NCBI RefSeq assembly: GCF_025152745.1
Contig: NZ_CP104041.1
Span: forward strand, 310,001 to 374,000
Reading direction: 5' to 3'
Length of the DNA stretch: 64,000 nt
DNA from: Rhizobium sp. WSM4643
GTDB taxonomy: Bacteria > Pseudomonadota > Alphaproteobacteria > Rhizobiales > Rhizobiaceae
Made by a program: the position numbers and the translations under genes. The notes under the pieces were generated by a model, which saw only the letters and a list, made by a program, of their open reading frames with translations, was not told the DNA's origin and did not search any database. Shown here in pieces: positions 8,847 to 18,559 of this stretch. Every line of letters begins with the position of its first letter. Position 1 is the first letter of the stretch.

Positions 8847-11470
8847 AACTCACCGCCCTTCGCCTCCACAATGTCAAACGCTTCGCCGGCCGCGGAATAT
8901 CCGTCGAAGGAATCGCCGACGGCGTCAATGTGCTGAGCGCCGCCAACGAACATGGAAAATCAACCTGTTTCGAGGCGCTGCATGCCCTGTTCTTCCAGCC
9001 GCACAGCGGCAACCCAAAGAGCGTGCAGATGCTGCGCCCCTATAGCGGCGGCAATCCGATCGTCGAGGCCGATATCACGATCGAAGCCGGCCACTACCGC
9101 CTGACCAAGCAGTTCCATAGCGGACGGCGCGCCAGCGTCACCGATCTCGGCAGCGGCCGGATCGTCGCCCAGGCCGATGAAGCCGAGGCTTTCATCGGCG
9201 ATCTCATTTCCGGCGGAACCTCCGGCCCGGCAGGCCTGCTCTGGGTGCGCCAGGGCGTCACCGGCATCGAAAATCGCAGCAAGAGCGAGGAAGAGAACGA
9301 CAAGCGAGTGCGCGAAAGCCTGCTGTCTTCGGTGCAGGGCGAGGTGGAGGCGCTGACGGGAGGACGGCGCATGTCGGCGGTGCTCGAAGCCTGCGAGGAA
9401 GAACTCAATCGCCTGGTCACCGCAACGCTGCGGCCGAAGGCAGGAGGCCGCTTTGCCGCCGCGCTCGAGGAGCGTGACAGGCTGCAGGAGGAGGAGGCGC
9501 GGCTGGCCAAGGAGGTGGAGATGCTGCACGGCGCACTCGACCGCCGCCGCTCGGTGCAGGCGAGACTCGGCGAACTGGAAAACCCTGATGAGGAAGCCGG
9601 CCGGAAAACCGCGATTGCCAACGCCGAGTCGGTGCTCGAAGCCGCTAAACTGCATGACAGGGAACTCAAAGCGCTCGACGCAGAAGGTGCCTTGGCCGCC
9701 AGCCGCCGCGATCAGGCGCAGCAGGCATTCGACCGCTTCCACGCAGCATTGAACCGCAGCGGCGAACTGGCGCGGCGTTTCGCCTTGGCGGAGAAAGAGC
9801 TTTCAAATGCAGCCGAGCGACGCGCGGCATCGCTTGTTGAAAGCGAGGCTGCAACGGCGGAGGTGCAGGCGGCCGAAGAGGAGGAGCGGTTGAACCGCGA
9901 ACTGCTTGCGCGGCTGGAGGCAGCGCTACGTTCATGCCACGCCGCCGAGCGTCTGGCCGAGGTCCGTCTGCGTCTCGAACAGGCGGAAGCGGCGCGCCAG
10001 CAGATCGAGGATGGGGAGGCGGCGCATGCATTGCTCGCCATTCCAGCCGATGCCATCGAACGGCTTGAAGCACTCGACATCAAAATCGTCGGCTTGCGCG
10101 CAGCCGCCGAGGTCGGCCTTCCCTCACTCAGGATCGATTACCTGAAGGACGTTTCCGGATTGGTGAGCATGGACCGCCAGCCTCTGCATGGGGGCGAGGA
10201 TAAGAGCTTTGCCGGAATGGCGAGGCTTGACATAACAGGCATAGGCACCCTGACCATCCATTCCAGCCGGCAGGCCGACCACAATGGGGCGCTGGAGACC
10301 GCGGAAGCCACGCGCCAAACATTGCTTGCCAAGCTCGGTGTCGACAGTCTGCGGACGGCGCGGCAGCGCGATATTGCTGCGCGAAACAAGCGGGAGGAAC
10401 TGGTGAGGGCGCGCCAGCGGCTCGCCGAACTCGCTCCGAATGGCATTGACGAGCTTCACCTCGACGCCGCACGCTTTGCCGAACTCAGCCAAGGTCCGGT
10501 CGAACTTGACGCCAACCCGGAAGAGGTGCGTGCCCGTCTCGCGGATGCGACACGGCGCATCGAACTGGCGCGCAACCGGGCGCGGGAGGCGTCAGTGATG
10601 CGCACGGAAGCCGGCGAGGCCATATTGCGCGCGCAGACCGAGCACGCCAGGCTTGGCCAGGAACGCGAGGCCATTGAGGCGGTCATCGGCCCTGAGGCGG
10701 GCCGAAATGAATTGCAACAGAACCTCGCCGAAAAACTCTCCAGCGCCAAAGAGCAGGTCGATACGATCGAACTCAGGGCCGCGCCTTTGCGCAGGACAGG
10801 GCGGGACCTCGCAGGCGCGGAGGCTGCCCTTGCCAGGGCGCGCTCGGTCGCCGACGCCGCGGGCCGCGAAATTGCCAGGCTTCGCGAAGAGCTTGCCGAT
10901 CTCGGCGGTCAGATCCGCACCCGCTCGGACAGTGCGCTGGAAGAAAACTGGTCGGAAACGCGGGATTTTCTGGCAGCCGCGCGCGGGCAGGTGAAGCGTT
11001 TCGAAACGGAGGTCGGCGTGCTCGATCGCTTGCGCAAGGCGCTGACGGCGACGCGCGCGGCGGCGCGTGATCTTTATCTCAAGCCGGTCATGAACGAACT
11101 CGCCCCGCTGCTCGGCCTGCTGTTCGACGACATCTCGATCACCTTCGACGGCGACACGTTGCTGCCGCAAATCGTGCGCCGCAACGGCCTGGACGAGGAT
11201 GTCGACCGGCTGAGCGGCGGCATGCGGGAGCAGCTCTCGGTGCTGACCCGCCTTGCATTCGCACGGCTGCTTGCCCGCGACGGCCGGCCGGCGCCTGTCA
11301 TCCTTGACGATGCGCTTGTTTATTCCGACGACGACCGGATCGAGCGAATGTTCGATGCGCTGCACCGCCAATCGCGCGACCAGCAGATCCTCGTCTTCTC
11401 CTGTCGCCAACGCGCCTTCTCCAAGCTGGGCGGCAATGTGCTCACCATGCAGCCATGGCAGCCGGATTAG
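8843..11470 (+). CDS. SbcC/YhaN-like AAA ATPase with long coiled coil
   Basis: The 875-residue protein has an N-terminal P-loop (SAANEHGKST, a variant in which NEHGKS replaces the usual G-x-G-K-S) and a long Ala/Glu/Arg-rich coiled-coil centre. The C-terminal ATPase half has a signature (RLSGGMREQLS) and Walker B (PVILDDALVYSDDD). No CxxC zinc-hook motif is visible in the centre, unlike classical SbcC/Rad50, so it fits the YhaN subgroup. A short non-coil segment (around LKDVSGLVSMDRQPLHGGEDKS) interrupts the coil. The ATG at 8843 overlaps the nuclease stop. It should be the SMC-like partner that loads DNA ends into the nuclease. Confidence 0.87.
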   Translation: MKLTALRLHNVKRFAGRGISVEGIADGVNVLSAANEHGKSTCFEALHALFFQPHSGNPKSVQMLRPYSGGNPIVEADITIEAGHYRLTKQFHSGRRASVTDLGSGRIVAQADEAEAFIGDLISGGTSGPAGLLWVRQGVTGIENRSKSEEENDKRVRESLLSSVQGEVEALTGGRRMSAVLEACEEELNRLVTATLRPKAGGRFAAALEERDRLQEEEARLAKEVEMLHGALDRRRSVQARLGELENPDEEAGRKTAIANAESVLEAAKLHDRELKALDAEGALAASRRDQAQQAFDRFHAALNRSGELARRFALAEKELSNAAERRAASLVESEAATAEVQAAEEEERLNRELLARLEAALRSCHAAERLAEVRLRLEQAEAARQQIEDGEAAHALLAIPADAIERLEALDIKIVGLRAAAEVGLPSLRIDYLKDVSGLVSMDRQPLHGGEDKSFAGMARLDITGIGTLTIHSSRQADHNGALETAEATRQTLLAKLGVDSLRTARQRDIAARNKREELVRARQRLAELAPNGIDELHLDAARFAELSQGPVELDANPEEVRARLADATRRIELARNRAREASVMRTEAGEAILRAQTEHARLGQEREAIEAVIGPEAGRNELQQNLAEKLSSAKEQVDTIELRAAPLRRTGRDLAGAEAALARARSVADAAGREIARLREELADLGGQIRTRSDSALEENWSETRDFLAAARGQVKRFETEVGVLDRLRKALTATRAAARDLYLKPVMNELAPLLGLLFDDISITFDGDTLLPQIVRRNGLDEDVDRLSGGMREQLSVLTRLAFARLLARDGRPAPVILDDALVYSDDDRIERMFDALHRQSRDQQILVFSCRQRAFSKLGGNVLTMQPWQPD

Positions 11471-11568
11471 GGAATCGCCGAAACTCCGATCGCAGCCGAA
11501 TGAAGATACGGCGGCAGGTTTTCGAGGTCGTCGCTCGCCTCGGGCGAAAAAATAACGTTATAGTTCAT
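11467..11568 (-). pseudogene. Truncated ParE toxin (first 33 codons only)
   Basis: Eight bases after the ParD stop, an ATG at 11568 with a GTGGGA ribosome-binding-like sequence opens a frame beginning MNYNVIFSPEASDDLENL. This is the typical N-terminus of RelE/ParE toxins (NYxVxFSPEAxxDLExLYxYL). The similarity ends after about 20 residues and the frame stops at residue 33, inside the last codons of the convergent ATPase gene. Full ParE is about 95 residues, so the catalytic core is missing and the toxin should be inactive. Confidence 0.7.
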
Positions 11569-11576
11569 GTCCCACG

Positions 11577-11852
11577 TTATTTCTTGGCGTGAGCGGCCAT
11601 GCGGGCGTCGAGTCGCCGCCTGACTTCCGCGGCGGAGAGGGCGCGCTCGGGGTGGGCTTTAATCTCGTCATAAGTTGACGCGACCTCGTCGCGCAGCCAT
11701 CTCTCAACTGCGGCGTCGCGGGCGGCCAAGCTGCGCAGACCGTCGCGGATAACTTCGCTCTCGGTCGCATATTCGCCCGAACTGACTTTGGCCTTCACCA
11801 TTTGCGCCATTTCCAGCGGGAGGGTGATGGTGAGTGGTTGGGTTGTACGCAT
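11577..11852 (-). CDS. parD: ParD-family antitoxin
   Basis: The 91-residue protein has an N-terminal ribbon-helix-helix DNA-binding segment (PLTITLPLEMAQMVKAKVSSGEYATESEVIRDGLRSLAAR), characteristic of type II ParD/CC2985 antitoxins, and a charged C-terminal toxin-binding tail (RRLDARMAAHAKK). It should neutralise a ParE toxin and repress its own operon, and a perfect palindrome sits just upstream. The toxin gene downstream is truncated to 33 codons, so this antitoxin appears orphaned. It may still act as a repressor or counter a ParE encoded elsewhere. Confidence 0.85.
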   Translation of the reverse strand: MRTTQPLTITLPLEMAQMVKAKVSSGEYATESEVIRDGLRSLAARDAAVERWLRDEVASTYDEIKAHPERALSAAEVRRRLDARMAAHAKK

Positions 11853-11875
11853 GGTGTGGGTCCTCGGTTATCTCC

Positions 11876-11898
11876 AGCGTATGATTAAATCATACGCT
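11876..11898 (-). promoter_or_regulatory. Palindromic operator upstream of parD
   Basis: A perfect inverted repeat with 9-base arms (AGCGTATGA / TCATACGCT) around TTAAA lies 24 bases upstream of the parD start. A TATATATA stretch adjoins it on the upstream side and could supply the -10 region. ParD proteins autoregulate through such palindromes, so this is the probable ParD operator. Confidence 0.6.
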
Positions 11899-11969
11899 TT
11901 ATATATAGGCGACCCTGGAGCGGTTTAAGCCAATCGCAGAAAATGGCTTAGGTGAGCGCGGCCCCACAC

Positions 11970-13238
11970 TCAAGCAGGGACTGCGCTTCGTTCAAGCCAC
12001 AGGTACGCGGCAGCTGTCCAGGAAAAGCCGAGGCCACCGCAGCCTTGGCCGGTGACCGGGTCGAAATATTCGGCGAAACCTTCCGTCTCGATCGCTGCGA
12101 TGGTGGATTGCCGCAGCTCTTCGGCGACATCCGCGTAGCCATTGCGCTTGAGGCCGTCGATCAGCAGCCAGTTGATGATCGCCCAGGCGGGGCCGCGCCA
12201 GTAACGCTTCGGCTCCCAACTGGCGATACCCGGCTTGGTGGTGGGAAAGGCGACCTTGAGGCCCTTGGACCAGGCCTTCATTTCCGAAACCAGCGCGTCG
12301 GCAACCTGCCTGCCGAGATCCAGCGAGAGGAGGGGGATGAAGCCGGCTTGCGTGGCGGCCTCGACATCTTCGTCGGAGATCAGGTCTCGCGAGACAAAGC
12401 GGGCAAGGTCCGGCCGCCATTGGACCATCATCGCCTTGCGGCTGCGGTCGTTGAGGGCGGCGATCTCGATCGCGTCCTCCGTCCGGCCGAGGAGGCGGGC
12501 GAGGTGTTCGAGGTCTTCACCGGCCTTGAGCAGGATCGCGGTCGTCTGGATCTCGGCGACCTTGAACGGCGCCTTTTCCCATTGTTTGGCCGGATCCCAC
12601 CCGCAGGCAGCATAGGTATCGACCAGATGAATGAAGCGGCGGTAATCCTCGTCGCGCGGGCGCATGTCGGCATCGACATGGCCGGTATCCTTGCGCACCA
12701 CCGGCGTGTCGGTGGTGGTGGGTACACGAGCGAGTGCGATGTCCCAGGCCGGAGAATTGTCGCTGCCGCTTTCCCATGGATGCAGGAGTGCCACGAGCCC
12801 GGTACCTTCAGGGTCGCGGGCGGAATACCACCAGCGATGCCATTTCAGCGCCGCCTCGTAGAGGGGCAGGGTGCGCGCTTCGCCCTCCTTGCCGGCGGTT
12901 TCGTGCAGCTTGCGCAGTGCGATTGCGAAGACCGGCGGCTGGGTTATGCCGGAGGTCGGGATCTTGTGCTGCGTGCGCCAGACGGTCGGTCCTGGGAAAT
13001 AGGTTTCGCTCGGCGCATGGAAGACGATATGCGGGATCATCCCGTCCACCCATTGGCCTTCGACCAGCCGCTCCAGCTCGCGATAGGCACGATCGATATC
13101 GTAGAGCGCGAAGCTCATGGCGACGAAGGCGGAATCCCAGTTCCACTGGAAGGGGTAGAGCCTGTCGGTCGGCACGGTATAGCCGCCGCGATCGTTGGCA
13201 GCGAGGATGCGCTTCGCCTGGTCGATATGCATGTTCAT
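11970..13238 (-). CDS. GH63/MGH1-like glycoside hydrolase (possible glucosylglycerate-type hydrolase)
   Basis: The 422-residue protein has the (alpha/alpha)6-barrel hallmarks of GH63/mannosylglycerate-hydrolase-like enzymes. These are NDRGGYTVPTDRLYPFQWNWDSAFVAM near the N terminus, LVALLHPWESGSDNSPAWD in the middle, and RYWRGPAWAIINWLL plus GCGGLGFSWTAAAYLWL near the C terminus. It has no signal peptide, so it should act on imported substrate in the cytoplasm. It is the last gene of an operon of LacI regulator, binding protein, two permeases and ATPase, which presumably imports its substrate. Glucosylglycerate or mannosylglycerate-like solutes are plausible; trehalase-like or other alpha-glucosidase activity is the alternative. 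Confidence 0.75.
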   Translation of the reverse strand: MNMHIDQAKRILAANDRGGYTVPTDRLYPFQWNWDSAFVAMSFALYDIDRAYRELERLVEGQWVDGMIPHIVFHAPSETYFPGPTVWRTQHKIPTSGITQPPVFAIALRKLHETAGKEGEARTLPLYEAALKWHRWWYSARDPEGTGLVALLHPWESGSDNSPAWDIALARVPTTTDTPVVRKDTGHVDADMRPRDEDYRRFIHLVDTYAACGWDPAKQWEKAPFKVAEIQTTAILLKAGEDLEHLARLLGRTEDAIEIAALNDRSRKAMMVQWRPDLARFVSRDLISDEDVEAATQAGFIPLLSLDLGRQVADALVSEMKAWSKGLKVAFPTTKPGIASWEPKRYWRGPAWAIINWLLIDGLKRNGYADVAEELRQSTIAAIETEGFAEYFDPVTGQGCGGLGFSWTAAAYLWLERSAVPA

Positions 13239-13257
13239 GTCGGGTACTCCGGTATTC

Positions 13258-14316
<1,059 letters not shown>

Positions 14317-14329
14317 ATCGATGGTCCCG

Positions 14330-15187
14330 TTATTTGGAGGAAATGCCCCAGATCGCGAAGAGGTAGCGCCTGACCGCGAAGATGAAGACAACCGAGGGAA
14401 GGATGAGCATCAGGCCCCCGGCAAAGCGGTAATGCATCGGGCTTTCCGAAAGCACGGTCAGCAGGTATGCGGTCAGCGTGCGGTTGCGCACCGTCAGCAC
14501 CGAGGCAGCAAAGACCTCGTTCCATGAGATAACGAAGGCGAAGACCGCGGTTGCGACGATACCGGGAAGCGCCAAGGGTGCCACGACCTTGAAGAAGGCC
14601 TGGATGCGGGTGCAGCCGAATACCCAGGCGGCTTCCTCCAACTCCTTGGGCACGCCGAGGAAAATGCCCTGGGTGACGAGCGCGGCGAAAGGCAGCGCCA
14701 GCACCGTATGGATGAGGCCGACGCCGAGGATCGTATCGTAGAGGCCGAGCCGGATGAAGGAGACCGTCAGCGGCAATGCCAGGATCGCCAGCGGGAAGGC
14801 GCGGGTCAGCAACACCAGGAGGCGGTAGCTGTCCTTGCCGCGGAAATCATAGCGGGCGAGCGCATAACCAGCCGGCGCGCCGAGCAGGATCGAAAGCGCT
14901 ACCGTGATGCCGGCTGCCCCCAGCGAATTGAGGAAGGACTGAACGACGCCTTCGGTCTTCAGGAAGAGAAAAAAGGGCTCCAGTGAAATGCCGGTGGGAA
15001 GGCCGGTCTTCGGCCAGACATAGACGCCCTGGCGTCCGCCGAGGGCGCCGAGCGCGACCAGATAGATCGGCACCAGCACCCAGGCGCAGAGGGCGGCGAT
15101 GCCGCTCCAGAGCAGCCAGCGGCGCGAGGAGACGAAGCCGGTGGCGTCGGGGGTGTCCGCGGTCATGCTGATGGTATCCGTGGTCAT
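14330..15187 (-). CDS. Sugar ABC transporter permease (MalG type)
   Basis: This 285-residue multi-pass inner-membrane protein contains the conserved EAA loop (KELEEAAWVFGCTRIQAFFKVVAPLALPGI) of binding-protein-dependent permeases. The ATG at 15187 overlaps the upstream permease stop by four bases (ATGA), which fixes the start. The first 26 residues are Thr/Asp-rich and cytoplasmic. It pairs with the upstream MalF-like permease. Confidence 0.88.
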   Translation of the reverse strand: MTTDTISMTADTPDATGFVSSRRWLLWSGIAALCAWVLVPIYLVALGALGGRQGVYVWPKTGLPTGISLEPFFLFLKTEGVVQSFLNSLGAAGITVALSILLGAPAGYALARYDFRGKDSYRLLVLLTRAFPLAILALPLTVSFIRLGLYDTILGVGLIHTVLALPFAALVTQGIFLGVPKELEEAAWVFGCTRIQAFFKVVAPLALPGIVATAVFAFVISWNEVFAASVLTVRNRTLTAYLLTVLSESPMHYRFAGGLMLILPSVVFIFAVRRYLFAIWGISSK

Positions 15188-16035
15188 GGCAGGCGCTCCG
15201 GATCGACCTTCAAGGCCTTGAGATAGATGAGCGTGGCGGCAAGCGAGATGATCATGATCAGCACCGCGTAGGCGGCGGCGACGCTGTAATTCTGGTTCTG
15301 GTTCTGCCAGTTGTAGGCCTCGCCGACGAGGACCGGAAAATTGCGCCCGCCGAGCGCATAGACTACCGCGAAGACTTCGAAGGCGAGCACGGTGCGCAGG
15401 ATCAGTGCCGATTGCAGGGCGGGACGGATCAGCGGCAGCGTGATGCGCCAGAAGCGCGTCCACGGACCCGCGCCGAAGATTTCGGCAGCCTCCTTGAACT
15501 CCTTCGGCACCTGGTTCAGACCGGCGACGATGATGACCATGACGATGGCCGTACCGCGCCAGATTTCGGCAACTGCAATGGCGAGGAAGAGCGCGACCGG
15601 CGTCTGGTAGGAGAGCCAGCTTGCCTGCCTGCCGATGATACCGAGGCCGAAGAGCAGCGAATTCAGATAGCCGGTATTCTGCAGGATCGACAACCAGACG
15701 AGACCGGCGGCAAGGTCGGAAATGCCGAGCGGGATTGTCCAGATCCACAGAATCGTCTCCCGCCCGCGGCCGACCTTGGCGACCATCGTGCCCATGGCCA
15801 GCGCCAAGGCGATCTGCACCGGCACGACCGCGATCGTCAGCAGGAAGGTGTTCTTCACTGAGCGGGTGAAATTGATGTCGGTTACCATGCGCTCGGCATT
15901 GGCGAGCGATGGCGCGCCATTATCCGAAACCGCCAGCCAGATCGTCTGCACCAGTGGCACGACGAACAGCAGTGCCAGGAAGGCGACGGATGGCAGGATC
16001 AGCAGATAGGGGATCCAGGGTCGGCTGTTGGTCAT
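15184..16035 (-). CDS. Sugar ABC transporter permease (MalF type)
   Basis: This 283-residue integral membrane protein has about six hydrophobic helices and the permease EAA motif (KEFKEAAEIFGAGPWTRFWRITLPLIRPAL). The start at 16035 (MTNSRPWIPYLLILPS) puts the first transmembrane helix in the usual place. It is the first permease after the binding-protein gene and overlaps the next permease by four bases. Confidence 0.88.
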   Translation of the reverse strand: MTNSRPWIPYLLILPSVAFLALLFVVPLVQTIWLAVSDNGAPSLANAERMVTDINFTRSVKNTFLLTIAVVPVQIALALAMGTMVAKVGRGRETILWIWTIPLGISDLAAGLVWLSILQNTGYLNSLLFGLGIIGRQASWLSYQTPVALFLAIAVAEIWRGTAIVMVIIVAGLNQVPKEFKEAAEIFGAGPWTRFWRITLPLIRPALQSALILRTVLAFEVFAVVYALGGRNFPVLVGEAYNWQNQNQNYSVAAAYAVLIMIISLAATLIYLKALKVDPERLP

Positions 16036-16106
16036 CGGCTCCGGCCTGACGAGCAGAGGGTTGAACGAGCGCCCGGGCAGCTCGCCCGGACGCGTCTCGG
16101 GTGGAT

Positions 16107-17381
16107 TTATTCGACCGGGCAGGGGCCGTCGCTCTTGGCATCGGGCGCCCAGCACGCAGCCCTCGTATCGGCCATCAGCTTGGCCATCGTCGCGCCCTGG
16201 GCCTTCAGCACGTCTGCGACGGGCTCGTTCTGCAGCACGATGCGCTGGAAACTGTCCATGTAGACCTTGTTGAACTCGCCGCCCTTGTCGCCGAGGCCGA
16301 CCGGCAGCAGCGAGATGACCGCGTCCTTGGAGGCCTGGGTGGCGGTGACCGCACCGGCGAGCAGGGCGACGCCGGCATCGAGATCCGGCGGCAGCTTGAC
16401 ATTCAGGGTCGGGAAGAAGCCGACCTTGGAGGCGGTCAGGAGCTGCGTCTCCGGCATGGAAAGGTGTTCGATGACCTTTTCTGCGCCGGCCTTATCAGGT
16501 GCACCCTTCGGAATGGCGAGACCGGCAACGACCGGCATATAGCCGCGACCCTTGGGACCTGCGGGCGCCGGGAAGACGACATAATCGTCAGGTGCTGCGG
16601 AAATGGCATTCTTCAGGCGGGCGATATGGTCCCAGGCGACCATGACTTCGCCGGCAGAGAGCGGCTCCTGCATGAAGTCGTAACTCGTCGAGTTCGGCGT
16701 CACATAGGCCCAAAGCGCCTTCAGCTTCTCCCAGCCGGCGGCCGCATCGGCACTCTGGAAAGTACGCACGACACCGCCCGTGAAGGACGGATAGAAATAG
16801 CCCTGGAAATAACGCGCCATCAGGCCTTTCGGGCCGGCGGGAAAGCCGATCTGCGGCTGGCCTGTGGCGTCCTGCATATTCTTACCCCACTCGATCAACT
16901 GATCGTAGTTCAGCGCGTTCACGTCGGCGCCGGCAGGCAGGTATTGCAGCGCTTCCTTCTTGGCGGCCATCACATAGGTCGCCTGCATCCACGGGATGTA
17001 CTGCTGGGTCGATTTGCCGAGCTTGCCGAGATCGAGCAGCGATTGCGGCATGCCGCTCGCTGCCAGCTTCTTGGCGAGGTCATCGAGCGGTTCGAGCGTC
17101 TCCCTATCGGCAAGCGGCGAAAGCTCGCCATGCAGTGCGCCGACGAGGCTGACGGTGTGTTTACCGGCCTGGCGCTCGGCTTCCATGCGGACGGCAAACT
17201 GCGGTGGTTCCTCGACCACGTAGTCAACCGAGCCGACGTCCTTCAGGAGTTCCTCGCGGACGACGGTCGCCTCCTCGATCGGACGAAGCTGGGTGGACAC
17301 GAAAACGGTCTGGGCAAGCACCGGCGAGGCGAAGGCCAGCACGGTGGAAGCCAGAATTCCAAATGACATGATATGTTTCAT
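16107..17381 (-). CDS. Extracellular sugar-binding protein of ABC importer
   Basis: The 424-residue protein begins with a Sec signal peptide (MKHIMSFGILASTVLAFASPVLAQ) after a GGAGGAGAAG ribosome-binding site, which fixes the start at 17381. The body has family-1 solute-binding-protein features: a repeated lobe architecture, a central GYFYPSFTGG region and AGLAIPKGAPDKAGAEKVIEHL near the C terminus. It should capture a carbohydrate or polyol in the periplasm for the adjacent permeases. The exact ligand is not readable from sequence. Confidence 0.87.
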   Translation of the reverse strand: MKHIMSFGILASTVLAFASPVLAQTVFVSTQLRPIEEATVVREELLKDVGSVDYVVEEPPQFAVRMEAERQAGKHTVSLVGALHGELSPLADRETLEPLDDLAKKLAASGMPQSLLDLGKLGKSTQQYIPWMQATYVMAAKKEALQYLPAGADVNALNYDQLIEWGKNMQDATGQPQIGFPAGPKGLMARYFQGYFYPSFTGGVVRTFQSADAAAGWEKLKALWAYVTPNSTSYDFMQEPLSAGEVMVAWDHIARLKNAISAAPDDYVVFPAPAGPKGRGYMPVVAGLAIPKGAPDKAGAEKVIEHLSMPETQLLTASKVGFFPTLNVKLPPDLDAGVALLAGAVTATQASKDAVISLLPVGLGDKGGEFNKVYMDSFQRIVLQNEPVADVLKAQGATMAKLMADTRAACWAPDAKSDGPCPVE

Positions 17382-17423
17382 CTTCTCCTCCTTCATTGTT
17401 CTTTGTTTGAGATACACTTCTGT

Positions 17424-18434
17424 CTATGCCGCCTTGGCGGGACGGCGATGGCTGTCGCGATCGACAAATTCGATCGCGTGAAGCTCCTGGAGTTCTTCGG
17501 CGGGTTCGCCGGCAATGGCGCGCAGCAGCAGCGAAGCGAAGCTCGCGCCGAGGTTTTCACCGGTCATGCGCATGGTCGAGAGCGGCGGGCTGGTGAAGGC
17601 GCCCATCGGCAGGTCGTCATGGCCGACAATGCTGATCTGGTTGCCACCATCGACTTCGCGTAGCGCCCGGAGCGCTCCGATTGCCATTTCGTCGGTGGCG
17701 CAGACGAGTGCGGTCGGGCGCGAGGGGTGGCGCAGAAGTTCGAGTGCTGCGAGATAACCGCCCTGTTCCAGCGGCGCGCCCTCGGCGCAGAGATCGGTCG
17801 CGAGACCGCATTCCTCCATCGCCGCCCGCCAGCCGCGGCAGCGGTCATGAGCAAAGTAATATTCCTGCGGGCCGGCGATATGGCCGATGCGGTGGTGGCC
17901 GGCGGCATGGAAGCGCAGCGTTGCGGCACGGAAACCGGCAAAGCCGTCGCCATCGATAAAGGGATGGGGCAGCAGGCTTTCGGTGCGGCCGTTGGTGACG
18001 AAGGGAATGCCGCGCGACTGCAGGAATTCGACGCGCTCGTCCTTCCGCTTGGTGCGGACGAGAAGCATGGCGTCGACGCGGCGGCCATCGACGAAGCGGC
18101 GGCAGATGTCGAGCTCGCTCTCGCCACGCGGTATGGGCGCAATCACCAGATTGAGACCGGCAGCGGCAAGATGTTCGGCACAGCCGGACAGCATATCGAG
18201 GAAATGCGGAGGACCGATATGGCCGGGATCGCTCGGCAGCGTGACTGCAACCAGCTCGGCGCGCTGCCTGCGCAGACGGCGGGCCGAAGCATTCGGCCGG
18301 TAGCCGACCTTGTCGGCAGCCTGACGAACCCGTTCGCGCGTGGCGGCCGACACATCGGCATAGCCGTCGAGCGCACGCGACACCGTGGTGATCGACAGTC
18401 CCAGCGATTGCGCGAGCTGTTTGAGATTGGCCAA
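17424..18434 (-). CDS. LacI-family transcriptional regulator of the sugar operon
   Basis: The 336-residue protein has an N-terminal LacI helix-turn-helix (LKQLAQSLGLSITTVSRALDGYADVS) with hinge, followed by a periplasmic-binding-protein-like effector domain. The best start is a TTG at 18434 preceded by GGGAGGAAG at good spacing; no ATG fits the conserved N terminus. It lies 42 bases upstream of the binding-protein gene on the same strand and is probably the first gene of the operon. Two identical palindromes just upstream are its likely operators, giving autoregulated control of the whole transport-hydrolysis operon. Confidence 0.9.
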   Translation of the reverse strand: MANLKQLAQSLGLSITTVSRALDGYADVSAATRERVRQAADKVGYRPNASARRLRRQRAELVAVTLPSDPGHIGPPHFLDMLSGCAEHLAAAGLNLVIAPIPRGESELDICRRFVDGRRVDAMLLVRTKRKDERVEFLQSRGIPFVTNGRTESLLPHPFIDGDGFAGFRAATLRFHAAGHHRIGHIAGPQEYYFAHDRCRGWRAAMEECGLATDLCAEGAPLEQGGYLAALELLRHPSRPTALVCATDEMAIGALRALREVDGGNQISIVGHDDLPMGAFTSPPLSTMRMTGENLGASFASLLLRAIAGEPAEELQELHAIEFVDRDSHRRPAKAA

Positions 18435-18466
18435 GATCTTCCTCCCGAAGTGAGGGAAACGATTCT

Positions 18467-18502
18467 CCAAAACGTTTTGGGAGTCAAGCCAAAACGTTTT
18501 GG
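18467..18502 (-). promoter_or_regulatory. Tandem LacI-type operators
   Basis: Two identical perfect palindromes, CCAAAACGTTTTGG, occupy 18467-18480 and 18489-18502. Their centres are 22 bases apart, two helical turns. Each has the central CG of LacI/GalR-family operators. They lie 33 to 68 bases upstream of the LacI-family start codon. Same-face spacing suggests cooperative binding by dimers or a tetramer. Confidence 0.8.
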
Positions 18503-18559
18503 TTCGGTTATCCTTAGGCTGCGAAAAGGCGCGAGAGCTGCAGGAGCGATCAGGGATTC

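Noticed and set aside
16101..17366. Long plus-strand frame opposite the sugar-binding protein
   Set aside because: No signal peptide or family pattern; the minus-strand gene has a signal peptide, ribosome-binding site and operon context.
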